Shown in pieces: positions 37,179-45,948 of a DNA stretch of 64,000 bases. Numbering within the stretch: the first letter of the stretch is position 1; every line of letters begins with the position of its first letter. A program made the position numbers and the translations under genes. The notes beneath the pieces were generated by a model that had not been told where the DNA came from, searched no databases, and saw nothing but the letters and a program-made list of their open reading frames with translations. The stretch is from Afifellaceae bacterium (GTDB lineage: Bacteria; Pseudomonadota; Alphaproteobacteria; Rhizobiales; Afifellaceae), in assembly GCA_028281235.1 (NCBI GenBank), contig JANQKG010000029.1, forward strand, positions 1 through 64,000. Direction: 5' to 3'.

Positions 37179-39590
37179 ATGCTATTGAGGATATCTGGCT
37201 ACGTATTCGGTATAGGAGCCTTCATGCTTCTCAGCCTTGCCGTGGCGGTGGGCGTCCTCTTGCAGACCTTCAACGCCGACCTGCCCGACTATGAGAGCCT
37301 GGCGCAATACGAGCCGCCGGTGATGACGCGCATCCACGCTGCCGACGGGCAGCTGATCGCCGAGCACGCGCGCGAGCGCCGGCTCTACCTCCCAATCCAG
37401 GCCGTGCCGGACCTGATCAAGGCGGCCTTCCTCTCTGCGGAGGACAAGAGCTTCTACGATCACGAAGGCATCGATATTGCCGGTGTGGCGCGGGCGATGG
37501 TCGTGAATGTGCGCAACGCCGGTTCCGGCAAGCGGCCGGTGGGCGCGTCGACCATCACGCAGCAGGTCGCCAAGAATTTTCTGCTGTCGAACGAGATCTC
37601 CTATGAGCGCAAGATCAAGGAAGCACTCCTGGCGCTCAGGATCGAGCAGGCCTATTCCAAGGACCGCATCTTCGAGCTCTATCTGAACGAGATCTATCTG
37701 GGCCTTGGCTCCTACGGCATCGCGGCGGCGGCGCTGAACTATTTCTCCAAGCCCGTGAACCAGCTTGGCATCGCCGAAGCCGCATATCTGGCGGCTCTGC
37801 CCAAGGCGCCGGAAAACTACAATCCTTTCCGCCACCCGGAGCGCGCCAAGCAGCGCCGCAACTGGGTCATCGATCGCATGATCGAGAACGGCTACATCCG
37901 CCGTGAGGACGGTGAAGCCGCCAAAGAAGGTCCGATCGAAGTCTCGGTGCGCCGCCGCGGCACCTATCTCGCCGGCTCGGAGTTCTTCTCAGAAGAGGTG
38001 CGGCGCAATCTCATCGAGCTTTACGGTAGCGACAAGCTTTACGAGGGCGGGCTTTCGGTCCGCACGACGCTTGATCCGGCGCTGCAGCGCCTGGCGCGCG
38101 AGAAGCTTCACGATGGGCTGATCAAGTTCGATATCGCGCGCGGCTACCGCGGCCCGGTGACTTCCATTGATGTCTCGGGCGATTGGGGCGAGCCGCTCGG
38201 TGAGGTGGACGATCTGTCCGACGTGCCGGAATGGCGTCTGGCGGTCGTGCTTGAGGTCGGCGGCAGTGCGCTGACGATCGGCCTGAAGCCGGGCACCTTG
38301 CCGAACGGACGGCTTGCAGCGGACCGGGATACCGGCGCGCTGCCCTTCAGCCAGATGAAATGGGCGAAGCGTAGTCAGCTTCCCGCCGGCAGCGTCGTCT
38401 ACGTGCAGGCGGTCGAAGGCGAGCCAGGCGCTTGGAAGCTGCGGCAGCCGCCTGAGATCCAGGGCGCGCTCGTCGCCATGGACCCCTATACGGGCCGCGT
38501 GCTTGCCATGCAGGGCGGCTTCTCCTTCTCTGAAAGCGAGTTTAATCGCGCCACGCAGGCGCAGCGCCAGCCGGGCTCGTCGTTCAAGCCATTCGTCTAT
38601 GCGGCGGCGCTCGACAATGGTTACACGCCGTCTTCGGTGGTGATGGACGCGCCGATCGAAATCCGCGCCGGCACCGAGGTCTGGCGGCCGCAGAATTATG
38701 GCGGCAAGTTTTATGGGCCCGCGACGCTGCGCACTGGCGTGGAGCGCTCGCGCAACGTCATGACGGTGCGGCTGGCGCAGGACATGGGCATGCCGCTGGT
38801 AGCGGAATACGCGCGGCGCTTCGGCATCTACGATGATCTCGGGCCGTATCTGCCGATGTCGCTCGGTGCCGGTGAAACCACCGTGCTTAAGCTTGTCACC
38901 GCCTACGGCACGATCGCCAATGGCGGACGCAAGATCAAATCCACGCTGATCGATCGCATCCAGGATCGTTTCGGGAAGACGATCTATCAGCACGACCAGC
39001 GCGAATGCGCCGGCTGCACGGCGGACGATTGGGCCGACCAGCCGGAGCCGCAGCTCACCGACCGCCGCGAGCAGGTGCTCGACCCGATGACCGTCTACCA
39101 GATCACTTCCATGATGGAGGGAGTGGTGCAGCGCGGCACGGCAACGGTGGTGCGCAATGTCGGCAAGCCGATCGCCGGCAAGACCGGCACGACCAATGAC
39201 GAGAAGGACGCCTGGTTCGTCGGCTTCTCGCCTGATCTCGTGGTCGGCGTGTTCATCGGCTACGACCAGCCCCGCCCCATGGGCAAAGGGCAGACCGGCG
39301 GCGTCTTGGCGGCGCCGATCTTCACGGAGTTCATGAAGGCGGCGTTGGCCGATTCTCCGCCGAAGGAATTCCAGACGCCGCCAGGCATCGAGCTGATCCC
39401 GATCGATCGCCGCACCGGGTTGCGCACGCAGGCGAGCGGCGGTGGCGTGATCCTGGAGGCGTTCAAGCCTGGCACTGCGCCGCCGTCGAACTATTCCATC
39501 ATCGGCTACCAGGATTCCATGGGTGTACCGGCGTCGATCTCAGACGAAGCCGACCGTGCCGTTGCGACGGGGACCGGCGGCCTCTATTAG
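37179..39590 (+). CDS. mrcA: Bifunctional penicillin-binding protein 1A
   Basis: 803 residues. A single N-terminal transmembrane helix (residues 5-30) anchors it in the inner membrane with the rest in the periplasm. The glycosyltransferase domain (GT51) has SAEDKSFYDHEGIDIAG and GASTITQQVAKNFLLS; an OB-like insertion lies at about 310-430; the transpeptidase domain has SxxK in PGSSFKPFVYAA, SxN in GVERSRNVMTVRL and KTG in IAGKTGTTNDEKDAWFVG. Class A PBPs polymerise and cross-link peptidoglycan. It starts 142 bases after the amidase gene; prfB follows after 53 bases. Gene order amidase-mrcA-prfB is common in Hyphomicrobiales. Confidence 0.96.
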   Translation: MLLRISGYVFGIGAFMLLSLAVAVGVLLQTFNADLPDYESLAQYEPPVMTRIHAADGQLIAEHARERRLYLPIQAVPDLIKAAFLSAEDKSFYDHEGIDIAGVARAMVVNVRNAGSGKRPVGASTITQQVAKNFLLSNEISYERKIKEALLALRIEQAYSKDRIFELYLNEIYLGLGSYGIAAAALNYFSKPVNQLGIAEAAYLAALPKAPENYNPFRHPERAKQRRNWVIDRMIENGYIRREDGEAAKEGPIEVSVRRRGTYLAGSEFFSEEVRRNLIELYGSDKLYEGGLSVRTTLDPALQRLAREKLHDGLIKFDIARGYRGPVTSIDVSGDWGEPLGEVDDLSDVPEWRLAVVLEVGGSALTIGLKPGTLPNGRLAADRDTGALPFSQMKWAKRSQLPAGSVVYVQAVEGEPGAWKLRQPPEIQGALVAMDPYTGRVLAMQGGFSFSESEFNRATQAQRQPGSSFKPFVYAAALDNGYTPSSVVMDAPIEIRAGTEVWRPQNYGGKFYGPATLRTGVERSRNVMTVRLAQDMGMPLVAEYARRFGIYDDLGPYLPMSLGAGETTVLKLVTAYGTIANGGRKIKSTLIDRIQDRFGKTIYQHDQRECAGCTADDWADQPEPQLTDRREQVLDPMTVYQITSMMEGVVQRGTATVVRNVGKPIAGKTGTTNDEKDAWFVGFSPDLVVGVFIGYDQPRPMGKGQTGGVLAAPIFTEFMKAALADSPPKEFQTPPGIELIPIDRRTGLRTQASGGGVILEAFKPGTAPPSNYSIIGYQDSMGVPASISDEADRAVATGTGGLY

Positions 39591-39643
39591 AGCCCGTTGC
39601 CGGGCGCTTCAGCGCCCGCACCAGCCCATCCCAGGAGAGACCT

Positions 39644-40769
39644 ATGCGCGCCGAGACGCAGGCCATCGTCAATGACATCCGCAGCGCGATTGCGTTGATC
39701 CGGAGGCATCTTTGACTGGGATGTCGCTGAGCGCCGGCTGGCGGAACTGAACGCTCGCGTCGAGGACCCCGATCTTTGGAACAATCCCCAAGAGGCGCAA
39801 AGCGTCATGCGCGAGCGCCAGCGGCTGGACGATTCCATCAGCGCCGTCACAAAAGCTGAGCGCGAGCTGGACGATAATCTGGGCCTGATTGAGCTCGGCG
39901 AGGCCGACGACGATGACAGCGTCGTCGCCGAAGCGGAGGCAGAGATCGCCCACCTTTCGGAGATGCTGGCGCGGCGTCAGGTGGAGATGTTGCTCTCCGG
40001 CGAGGCCGACGGCAACGACACCTATCTTGAGATCCACGCCGGCGCTGGCGGGACGGAAAGCCAGGATTGGGCGGAGATGCTCTTGCGCATGTATACGCGC
40101 TGGGCGGAGCGCCGCGGCTACAAGGTGGAGGTCCTGCAGATTCATTCCGGCGAGGAGGCGGGCATCAAATCCGCCACGCTGCTCGTCAAGGGCGACAACG
40201 CCTATGGTTGGCTCAAGACGGAATCGGGCGTGCACCGGCTCGTGCGGATATCGCCGTTCGACAGCGCCGCGCGCCGCCACACGAGCTTCGCCAGCGTCTG
40301 GGTGTTCCCGGTCGTCGATGACCGCATCGAGGTGGAGATCAACGAAGGCGACGTGCGCACCGACACCTATCGCGCTTCAGGCGCCGGCGGGCAGCATGTC
40401 AACACGACGGATTCCGCCGTTCGCCTGACGCATGTCCCGACCGGCATTCAGGTCGCCTGCCAGAGCGAGCGCTCGCAGCACAAGAACCGCGCCACCGCGT
40501 GGGACATGCTGCGCGCGCGCCTTTACGAGGAAGAGCTGAAGCGGCGTGAGGAGGCGGCCATGGCGACGGAGGCCGGCAAGACGGAAATCGGCTGGGGCCA
40601 CCAGATCCGCTCCTACGTGCTGCAGCCTTACCAACTCGTCAAAGACCTGCGCACCAATGTGGAGCACACCACACCAAGCCAGGTACTCGACGGCGACCTC
40701 GACCGCTTCATGGAGGCGTCGCTGGCGCAGCGTGTGGGCGCCGGCGAGGCGGAGGCCGGCGCGGAGTAA
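39644..40769 (+). CDS. prfB: Peptide chain release factor 2 (programmed +1 frameshift)
   Basis: 374 residues after frameshifting. It starts at ATG 39644 with AGGAGAG upstream, reads 23 codons to CTT (39710-39712), meets an in-frame TGA (39713-39715) followed by C, and then continues in the +1 frame from GAC at 39714 to the stop at 40767-40769. An internal Shine-Dalgarno-like GGAGG lies 3 bases before CTT, as in E. coli (CTT TGA C). RF2 reads UAA and UGA; low RF2 leads to slower termination and more frameshifting, so it regulates its own level. Motifs: SPF codon-recognition tripeptide in [12 protein letters not shown] and GGQ in [19 protein letters not shown]. Confidence 0.97.
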
Positions 40770-40786
40770 GGACGCTTAATCTCTCA

Positions 40787-41587
40787 TCAGTTCGATGGGC
40801 CAGTGACAAGGCAACGGAAGGAGGCGGCAATTCTCACGCTGCCGTCCGGTTGCCGGAACTCGGCGATCGCGTTTCGATAAGCGTCCTCAACGGCCTTCTC
40901 CCCGACCGCTTCCATAACCTTGACCGCGACGCCGGCTGAGCTCAATCCCCGAACGGCGGCTTCTTCATCGGCGTACTTAAATGGACTGTCGACGTCGAGG
41001 AGGTCGAGCGTTTTGAGGCCGGCTTGTTCGGCAAAATTTCGGAGCACATTTTCATCGGACAAAGCAAATGGCCCCGGTGCACCGGGTGGCGGAGGAGGCA
41101 TCAACGGCTTAAGCGCTCCGACCAGCTTGGCGGCTTCCATGCCGTCCGGGTCACCCCAGGTGACGATGACTACCGTGCCGTTGTCGCAGACGACCCGTCT
41201 TGCCTCCGCTAGGGCCGCGCTCGGGTCACCAGCGTATTGAAAGGCGTTTATCCCGGTCACAACATCAAACGCGCCATCATCGAATGGAAGTGCTTCGAGA
41301 TCGCCACGATGGAACGCTGCTGCGGGCGTGCGAGATGCGGCTATTGTCAAGAGTTCTTCGGCGGCATCCAGGCCAGCCGTCTCAGCGCCGCGCGCAGCTG
41401 CTAATTGTATGGCCATACCGGCGCCGCACCCCGCATCAAGAAAGCGCGTGCCCTGGCCGACTTGCGCTGCATTGAGCACGGCACGATAGACGGGCTCGTG
41501 CACGCGCTCCTGAATGTTTGCCCAGTCCGCGGCGCGTGCGCCCCAGAGGCGTCCGTTTACGTCTGAGGTTCTTGAATCGTTGGACAA
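40787..41587 (-). CDS. SAM-dependent class I methyltransferase
   Basis: 266 residues from TTG at 41587; an ATG-equivalent further upstream (41644) would lie inside the M23 gene and adds residues that do not look native. Class I Rossmann-like fold: motif I FLDAGCGAGMAIQLAAARG, acidic residue of motif II in AGLDAAEELL, motif III region GDLEALPFDDGAFDVVTGIN. A Pro-rich loop (LMPPPPPGAPGPF) sits in the middle. It resembles ubiquinone/menaquinone-methyltransferase-like proteins but no substrate can be named. It ends tail to tail with prfB with only 17 bases between. Confidence 0.85.
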   Translation of the reverse strand: MSNDSRTSDVNGRLWGARAADWANIQERVHEPVYRAVLNAAQVGQGTRFLDAGCGAGMAIQLAAARGAETAGLDAAEELLTIAASRTPAAAFHRGDLEALPFDDGAFDVVTGINAFQYAGDPSAALAEARRVVCDNGTVVIVTWGDPDGMEAAKLVGALKPLMPPPPPGAPGPFALSDENVLRNFAEQAGLKTLDLLDVDSPFKYADEEAAVRGLSSAGVAVKVMEAVGEKAVEDAYRNAIAEFRQPDGSVRIAASFRCLVTGPSN

Positions 41588-41612
41588 GTTGGCCGTTAGG
41601 AGAAGAGCGGGC

Positions 41613-42908
41613 CTATTCAGCGCTACGAAGGGCCCGCCCGGCACTGACGAAAGTCGCCGGGTTGACAGCTTTGCCGTTGCGGTGGGTTTCGTAGTGAAGG
41701 TGCGGCCCGGTGGAGCGGCCGGTGGAGCCGACGCGACCGATCGGCGTGCCGGCGGAGACGACGGTTCCAGGCGTCACGAGCGCCTTGGCGAGGTGGCCGT
41801 AGCGTGTCGAAATGCCGTTGGCATGGCGGATCTCCACCATGATCCCGTAGCCGCCTTTCCGGCCGGCGGAGACGACCTCGCCGGGGGCTGTGGCGTGCAC
41901 GATGGTGCCCTTCGGGGCGACGAAATCCAGGCCAGCGTGGAAGGCGCGCCGCTTCAAGAACGGATCGATGCGGGAACCGAAGCCGCTCGACAGACGCATG
42001 ACCTTCAATGGTGCCGCCACAGGCATCGCCGAGGCGGAGCGGCGCATGAGGCTGAGCGCGTCGAGGGTCCTGTCGAGTTCGGCTGCACGCTCCACGAAGT
42101 GCAGGGCGCCGGTCGGGACGAAGGGGCCACCCTGCGGCTCGGTGCCATCGTCGTCGGCGTGCTCAACTTGGATGCCCAGCGGCGTGAGCGCCTTGGACAG
42201 GCGCTCCGATTCCGCCTGCACGGTTGCCCCTAAGGCGGAAAGCGCCTGGCCCTGGCGCGCCTGAGCATCGTCCAGAGACGATTCGATACGTGAGAACGTC
42301 GTGCGCAGCGCCGGGTTCGGCGTGCCTTCAGCACCGCGCGTCAGAAGCGTGTCCAAGATGGCCTGGTCGGCCGAGCTCCCGCCGCCCTCAGGCAGATATC
42401 CAAGGGCGGCAATGGCGGCGTCGCCCGCAGAGACGGTTTCTGCTTCGCCTGCCGGTCGCGGCCGCGGCAGCCGTGCTTCGGCCATGGCCACATCTATGCC
42501 GGAAGCGCGTGCCTTGGAGACAAGGCCATCGAGCACCGACTGGCGATGATCGATCAGCTCCTGCCGGCTGAGGAGCGTGGCGAGCTGCTGTTCCAGGCCT
42601 TCCGACTGCACGATGTGGCGGCTGGTGACGCGATCAAGCTCCGCGCGTAGCGTGGCGATTCGCTCCTCGTAGGAATATTGCATCTCCACCTGGCGCGAGA
42701 CGGCGGCGCCCAGAAGCTCGTCGCGAAAGATGATGTAGGCGGCCGCGCCGACATAGGTGGTGACGAACAGCACAGTGAAACTGAGCACCGTGACTGCGAC
42801 CCAGGGCCGGATGTTCAGCACGCGCGCCTTGCCGCGGAACATCACGGTCAGGCTCGATGCTGGTTCGGGACGGGGTAGGGGCTGACGCTGCTGGCTTGGA
42901 TGCACCAT
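41613..42908 (-). CDS. M23-family peptidase with membrane anchor (LytM-like)
   Basis: 431 residues from ATG at 42908; in-frame codons run to 42965. One N-terminal membrane helix (VLNIRPWVAVTVLSFTVLFV region, residues 32-60) places the rest in the periplasm. A coiled-coil stretch of about 100 residues follows (Glu/Arg/Leu-rich), then a linker, then the C-terminal M23 domain: GFGSRIDPFLKRRAFHAGLD supplies the first His and Asp zinc ligands, and TGPHLHYETHRNGKAVNP the last His. Members either cut peptidoglycan cross-bridges or, when degenerate, activate amidases. All ligands are present here. An amidase gene is 5 kb away. Confidence 0.93.
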   Translation of the reverse strand: MVHPSQQRQPLPRPEPASSLTVMFRGKARVLNIRPWVAVTVLSFTVLFVTTYVGAAAYIIFRDELLGAAVSRQVEMQYSYEERIATLRAELDRVTSRHIVQSEGLEQQLATLLSRQELIDHRQSVLDGLVSKARASGIDVAMAEARLPRPRPAGEAETVSAGDAAIAALGYLPEGGGSSADQAILDTLLTRGAEGTPNPALRTTFSRIESSLDDAQARQGQALSALGATVQAESERLSKALTPLGIQVEHADDDGTEPQGGPFVPTGALHFVERAAELDRTLDALSLMRRSASAMPVAAPLKVMRLSSGFGSRIDPFLKRRAFHAGLDFVAPKGTIVHATAPGEVVSAGRKGGYGIMVEIRHANGISTRYGHLAKALVTPGTVVSAGTPIGRVGSTGRSTGPHLHYETHRNGKAVNPATFVSAGRALRSAE

Positions 42909-43040
42909 GGTCACGGGTGATTGCGCGAAATCGACCCGCAGATCATGATTTATCAAGGTTAACAAAGGCTTTGCGAGCGGGCGTGTTGCCAGAGGTGAGG
43001 CCGAAGCTCGCCTCGAGGGACGGGATGAAAGGGCTGTCCG

Positions 43041-43376
43041 CTCACCCCTCCCCGAAAGCGGCGAAGCCGCTTTCGACCCTCCCTCAAGGGGAGGGTTAAA
43101 CGGAGCTCGTAGCAGCAGCTCAAGCGCACACCCTTTCGTTCGTCATTCCGGAAAGCGCGGCAAGCGCTTGTCCGGAACCCATAACCATCGGAGCAAGCGG
43201 ACGAAACGCCGTGTGACCCGACACGTAGGCGTTCATGGGCCCCGGTCTCGGCCTTTGGCCGGACCGGGGTGACAGACGCGAGGTTGTTTGTCGGTGATCC
43301 GTCCCCCGGATTGCGCTTCGCTCCATCCGGGCTACGACGCTGCGCCCCCCGTCAGGGGAGAGTTACACGGTGCGCC
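43041..43376. repeat. Repeat cluster between the M23 peptidase and the dehydrogenase gene (types D, C, A)
   Basis: Inverse type D at 43041-43098, with the same CGAAAGCGGCGAAGCCGCTTTCG hairpin as 4131-4188. A C2/C1 pair at 43141-43275 (ATTCCGGAAAGCGCGGCAAG facing a C1 ending GGACCGGGGTGACAG). Inverse type A at 43301-43337. A short type-D-like GGGG tract at 43346-43370. The remaining bases of the gap (42966-43040) show no feature besides an A/T-rich stretch upstream of the M23 gene. Confidence 0.85.
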
Positions 43377-43377
43377 G

Positions 43378-44250
43378 CTACTCCCGCTCCAGCCGGGCGA
43401 TGAGGCTTGAGGTATCCCAGCGTCCGCCGCCCATCGTCTGCACCTCGGCGTAGAACTGGTCGACGAGGGCGGCAACGGGCAGGTGCGCGCCATTCTCGCG
43501 CGCCGCCGCGGTGCAGATATCGAGGTCCTTGCGCATCCAGTTGACGGCGAAGCCGTGGTCGAAGAAGCCTTCGTCCATCGTCTTCCAGCGGTTCTCCATC
43601 TGCCAGGATTGCGCCGCGCCTTTGGAGATCACCGATATGACCTTCTCCACGTCGAGGCCCGCCTTCTTCGCGAAGTGGATGCCCTCCGACAGGCCCTGGA
43701 CGAGGCCGGCGATGCAGATCTGGTTGACCATCTTGGTGAGCTGACCGGCGCCGACCGGACCCATGAGGCCCACCATCTTGGCGTAGCTGTCGATGACCGG
43801 CTTGGCCTTGTCGAAGGTCGCCTGGTCGCCGCCCACCATGACCGTGAGCTGGCCGTTCTCCGCGCCGGCCTGTCCGCCGGAGACGGGCGCGTCGAGGAAG
43901 CCGGCGCCGGCAGCCTCCGAAGCTGCTGCGATCTCGCGCGCGACTGCGGCGCTGGCCGTGGTGTTGTCGATCAGCGCGGCCCCGGATTTCAGGCCGGCAA
44001 TGGCGCCGGTGTCGCCCAAGGTCACGGAGCGCAGATCATCGTCGTTGCCGACGCAGGTGAAGACGAAATCGGCGCCTTCGGCCGCGGCGCGTGGCGTGTC
44101 GGCGTGCGCACCGCCATTCTCCGCCACCCATGTCTTCGCCTTCTCGGCCGTGCGGTTATAGACAGTGAGGTCATGCCCTCCCGTCTTGGCCAGATGCCTC
44201 GCCATGGGATAGCCCATGATTCCGAGTCCGATGAAGGCGACCTTTGCCAT
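43378..44250 (-). CDS. 3-hydroxyisobutyrate dehydrogenase family oxidoreductase
   Basis: 290 residues. A beta-hydroxyacid dehydrogenase: Rossmann motif AFIGLGIMGYPMARHLAKTG at residues 5-24, substrate-binding FLDAPVSGGQAGAENGQLTV, and the catalytic lysine in GAGQLTKMVNQICIAGLVQG. Family members oxidise 3-hydroxyisobutyrate (MmsB) or reduce tartronate semialdehyde (GarR); HADTPRAAAEGADFVFTCVG resembles the tartronate-semialdehyde-reductase side. The exact substrate is uncertain. Cytosolic. It lies downstream of the amino acid importer genes on the same strand, 86 bases away. Confidence 0.88.
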   Translation of the reverse strand: MAKVAFIGLGIMGYPMARHLAKTGGHDLTVYNRTAEKAKTWVAENGGAHADTPRAAAEGADFVFTCVGNDDDLRSVTLGDTGAIAGLKSGAALIDNTTASAAVAREIAAASEAAGAGFLDAPVSGGQAGAENGQLTVMVGGDQATFDKAKPVIDSYAKMVGLMGPVGAGQLTKMVNQICIAGLVQGLSEGIHFAKKAGLDVEKVISVISKGAAQSWQMENRWKTMDEGFFDHGFAVNWMRKDLDICTAAARENGAHLPVAALVDQFYAEVQTMGGGRWDTSSLIARLERE

Positions 44251-44336
44251 CCGTGTCTGTCCTTGTGGATTGAGGTGGAGATTGCGCGACCTTCTTAGCG
44301 CGGCAGCGCCACAAGGTCAGCCCGGCACGCGGAAAC

Positions 44337-45173
44337 TCAGTCGCCGCGTCTCAGGTGGCGCGTCAGCCGCAGCTCCAGCCGGTCCCATACGCGCCTGAGC
44401 GCTTCCACCATGACGAGATAGATGATGGCGGCCCAGATATAGGTCTCAAAGTCGAAGGAGCGCGAAAAGGCACGCCGCGTTTCGCCCATCAGGTCGAAAA
44501 CCGTGACGATGGAGGCAACGGCGGACCCTTTGATCATCAGCACGATCTCGTTGCCGTAGGGCCTGAGCGCAACAATCAGCGCCTGCGGCAGGATGATCTT
44601 ACTGTAGATGACCCATTTGGGAATGCCGAGCGCGGCGGCTGCTTCGCTCTGCCCGCGTGGAACATTCTGGATGGCGCCGCGCAGGATCTCCGCCTGGTAG
44701 GCGGCCGTGTTCAGCGCGAAGGTGAAGATCACGCAATTGTAGGCATCGCGGAAGAACCACCATAGACCGGCGGCGTCCAGCGCATCACGGAACGTGCCGG
44801 CGCCGTAATAGACGAGGAACGTCTGAGCGATGAGCGGCGTGCCGCGGAAGAAGTAGACAAACGCAAAAGCGGGCGCGCCGGCGAGCATGCTTTGCGACAT
44901 GCGCGCCATTGCTACGGGCACGGAGATCGCCGCGCCGATCAGCACCGAGAGCGTCACGATCTGTATTGTGACGATCGTTCCGTCAATGAATTTCGGTGTG
45001 TAGCGCGCGTAGAAGGCGGCATCGTAGCCGGTGATGAGGTGGATGACCAACGCCGCGCCCGCGGCGATCCACACCGCCATGAGTGCGTGGCCGGTGATGC
45101 GCCCCTTGGTCCAGGCCTTGGCCGGCGAGGGCGGAGCGGCTAGCGCCCCGGCATTGGCGGTGACTTCGCTCAT
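44337..45173 (-). CDS. Polar/basic amino acid ABC transporter permease (HisM-like)
   Basis: 278 residues, starting with an ATG that overlaps the upstream permease stop by 4 bases. Five to six hydrophobic segments, including the start helix GHALMAVWIAAGAALVIHLI. The PAAT-family signature appears as AYQAEILRGAIQNVPRGQSE followed by AAALGIPKWVIYSKIILPQA, the EAA loop that docks onto the ATPase. It forms a heterodimeric channel with the permease encoded upstream. The ATPase gene that should accompany it (HisP type) is absent from this cluster. Confidence 0.9.
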   Translation of the reverse strand: MSEVTANAGALAAPPSPAKAWTKGRITGHALMAVWIAAGAALVIHLITGYDAAFYARYTPKFIDGTIVTIQIVTLSVLIGAAISVPVAMARMSQSMLAGAPAFAFVYFFRGTPLIAQTFLVYYGAGTFRDALDAAGLWWFFRDAYNCVIFTFALNTAAYQAEILRGAIQNVPRGQSEAAAALGIPKWVIYSKIILPQALIVALRPYGNEIVLMIKGSAVASIVTVFDLMGETRRAFSRSFDFETYIWAAIIYLVMVEALRRVWDRLELRLTRHLRRGD

Positions 45174-45883
45174 CGCGCGGCCTCGCCGCGTTGGCTCCAG
45201 CGTTCAATCCAACCGAGCGCAAAGGAGGAGAGGATCGCCAGCGCCAGATAGATCAGGCAGGCGATGCCGAAGAACAGGAACGCCTCTTTCGTGACACGCG
45301 CGGCGATACCGGCCTGGCGCAAGGTGTCAGCGAGCCCAATGACGGAGACGAGAGCGGTGTCCTTCAACAAGATCAGCCACAGATTGGAGAGCGCGGGAAG
45401 AGCGAGCTTGATGAGCTGCGGCAGCACAACAAGCCGCATCGTTTGCAGCCCGCTCAAGCCGACGGCGTAGCCGCCTTCGTACTGGCCGCGAGGGATGCCC
45501 TTGAAGGCGGACAGAAACGCCTCGCTGGCGTATGAGGAGAACACGAAGCCGAGCGCCACCATGCCGGCGACGAAAGAGTTCACTTCGATGGCCGGGTCTT
45601 CGACGAACAGCTCCGCGATCCGTCGGACGCCGATCTGCACGCCGAAATAGACGATGAAGAGCGTCAACAGCTCCGGCAGGCCACGGAAGATGGTGGTGTA
45701 GATTTCCGCTGCGCGCTTCAGCGACGGCTCATCGGAATCCTTGGCAAGCGCGATGAAGAAGCCGAGCAGAAGACCGAAGGGCAGGGTGGCGAGCGCCAGC
45801 GCGACGGTCACGACCACGCCGCGTGCAATCTCGTCCCCCCAGCCCTGGTCGCCGAAGGAGATAAGGGTCCAGACGGACTCCAT
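45170..45883 (-). CDS. Polar/basic amino acid ABC transporter permease (HisQ-like)
   Basis: 237 residues. Hydrophobic segments near residues 15-40, 75-100, 110-130 and 185-230. The EAA loop is EAFLSAFKGIPRGQYEGGYA followed by VGLSGLQTMRLVVLPQLIKL, matching HisQ/ArtQ-like permeases. The N-terminus FGDQGWGDEIARGVVVTVAL is typical. Cotranscribed with the binding protein upstream (65 bases, containing a strong hairpin) and the second permease downstream (4-base overlap). Confidence 0.92.
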   Translation of the reverse strand: MESVWTLISFGDQGWGDEIARGVVVTVALALATLPFGLLLGFFIALAKDSDEPSLKRAAEIYTTIFRGLPELLTLFIVYFGVQIGVRRIAELFVEDPAIEVNSFVAGMVALGFVFSSYASEAFLSAFKGIPRGQYEGGYAVGLSGLQTMRLVVLPQLIKLALPALSNLWLILLKDTALVSVIGLADTLRQAGIAARVTKEAFLFFGIACLIYLALAILSSFALGWIERWSQRGEAAR

Positions 45884-45900
45884 CCGCCCCTCCTTCGTTG

Positions 45901-45928
45901 CGTTCGGCGGGTGGGTACCCGCCGAACG
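45901..45928 (-). promoter_or_regulatory. Strong intercistronic hairpin between binding-protein and permease genes
   Basis: CGTTCGGCGGGT (45901-45912) pairs perfectly with ACCCGCCGAACG (45917-45928), leaving a GGGT loop (ACCC on the transcribed strand): 12 base pairs. It lies in the 65-base gap and is not followed by a T run on the minus strand. The position suggests an mRNA-stabilising or attenuating structure that keeps the binding protein in excess over the permeases, as in other binding-protein operons. Confidence 0.65.
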
Positions 45929-45948
45929 TCCTTAGTTTGCGTCCCAGT

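Noticed and set aside
39807-40769. prfB starting at ATG 39807
   Set aside because: The upstream sequence encodes the conserved RF2 N-terminus in two frames joined at a classical CTT TGA C slip site.
40787-41644. Start of the methyltransferase at 41644
   Set aside because: It would overlap the M23 gene by 32 bases and adds residues without similarity to the fold; TTG at 41587 is preferred.
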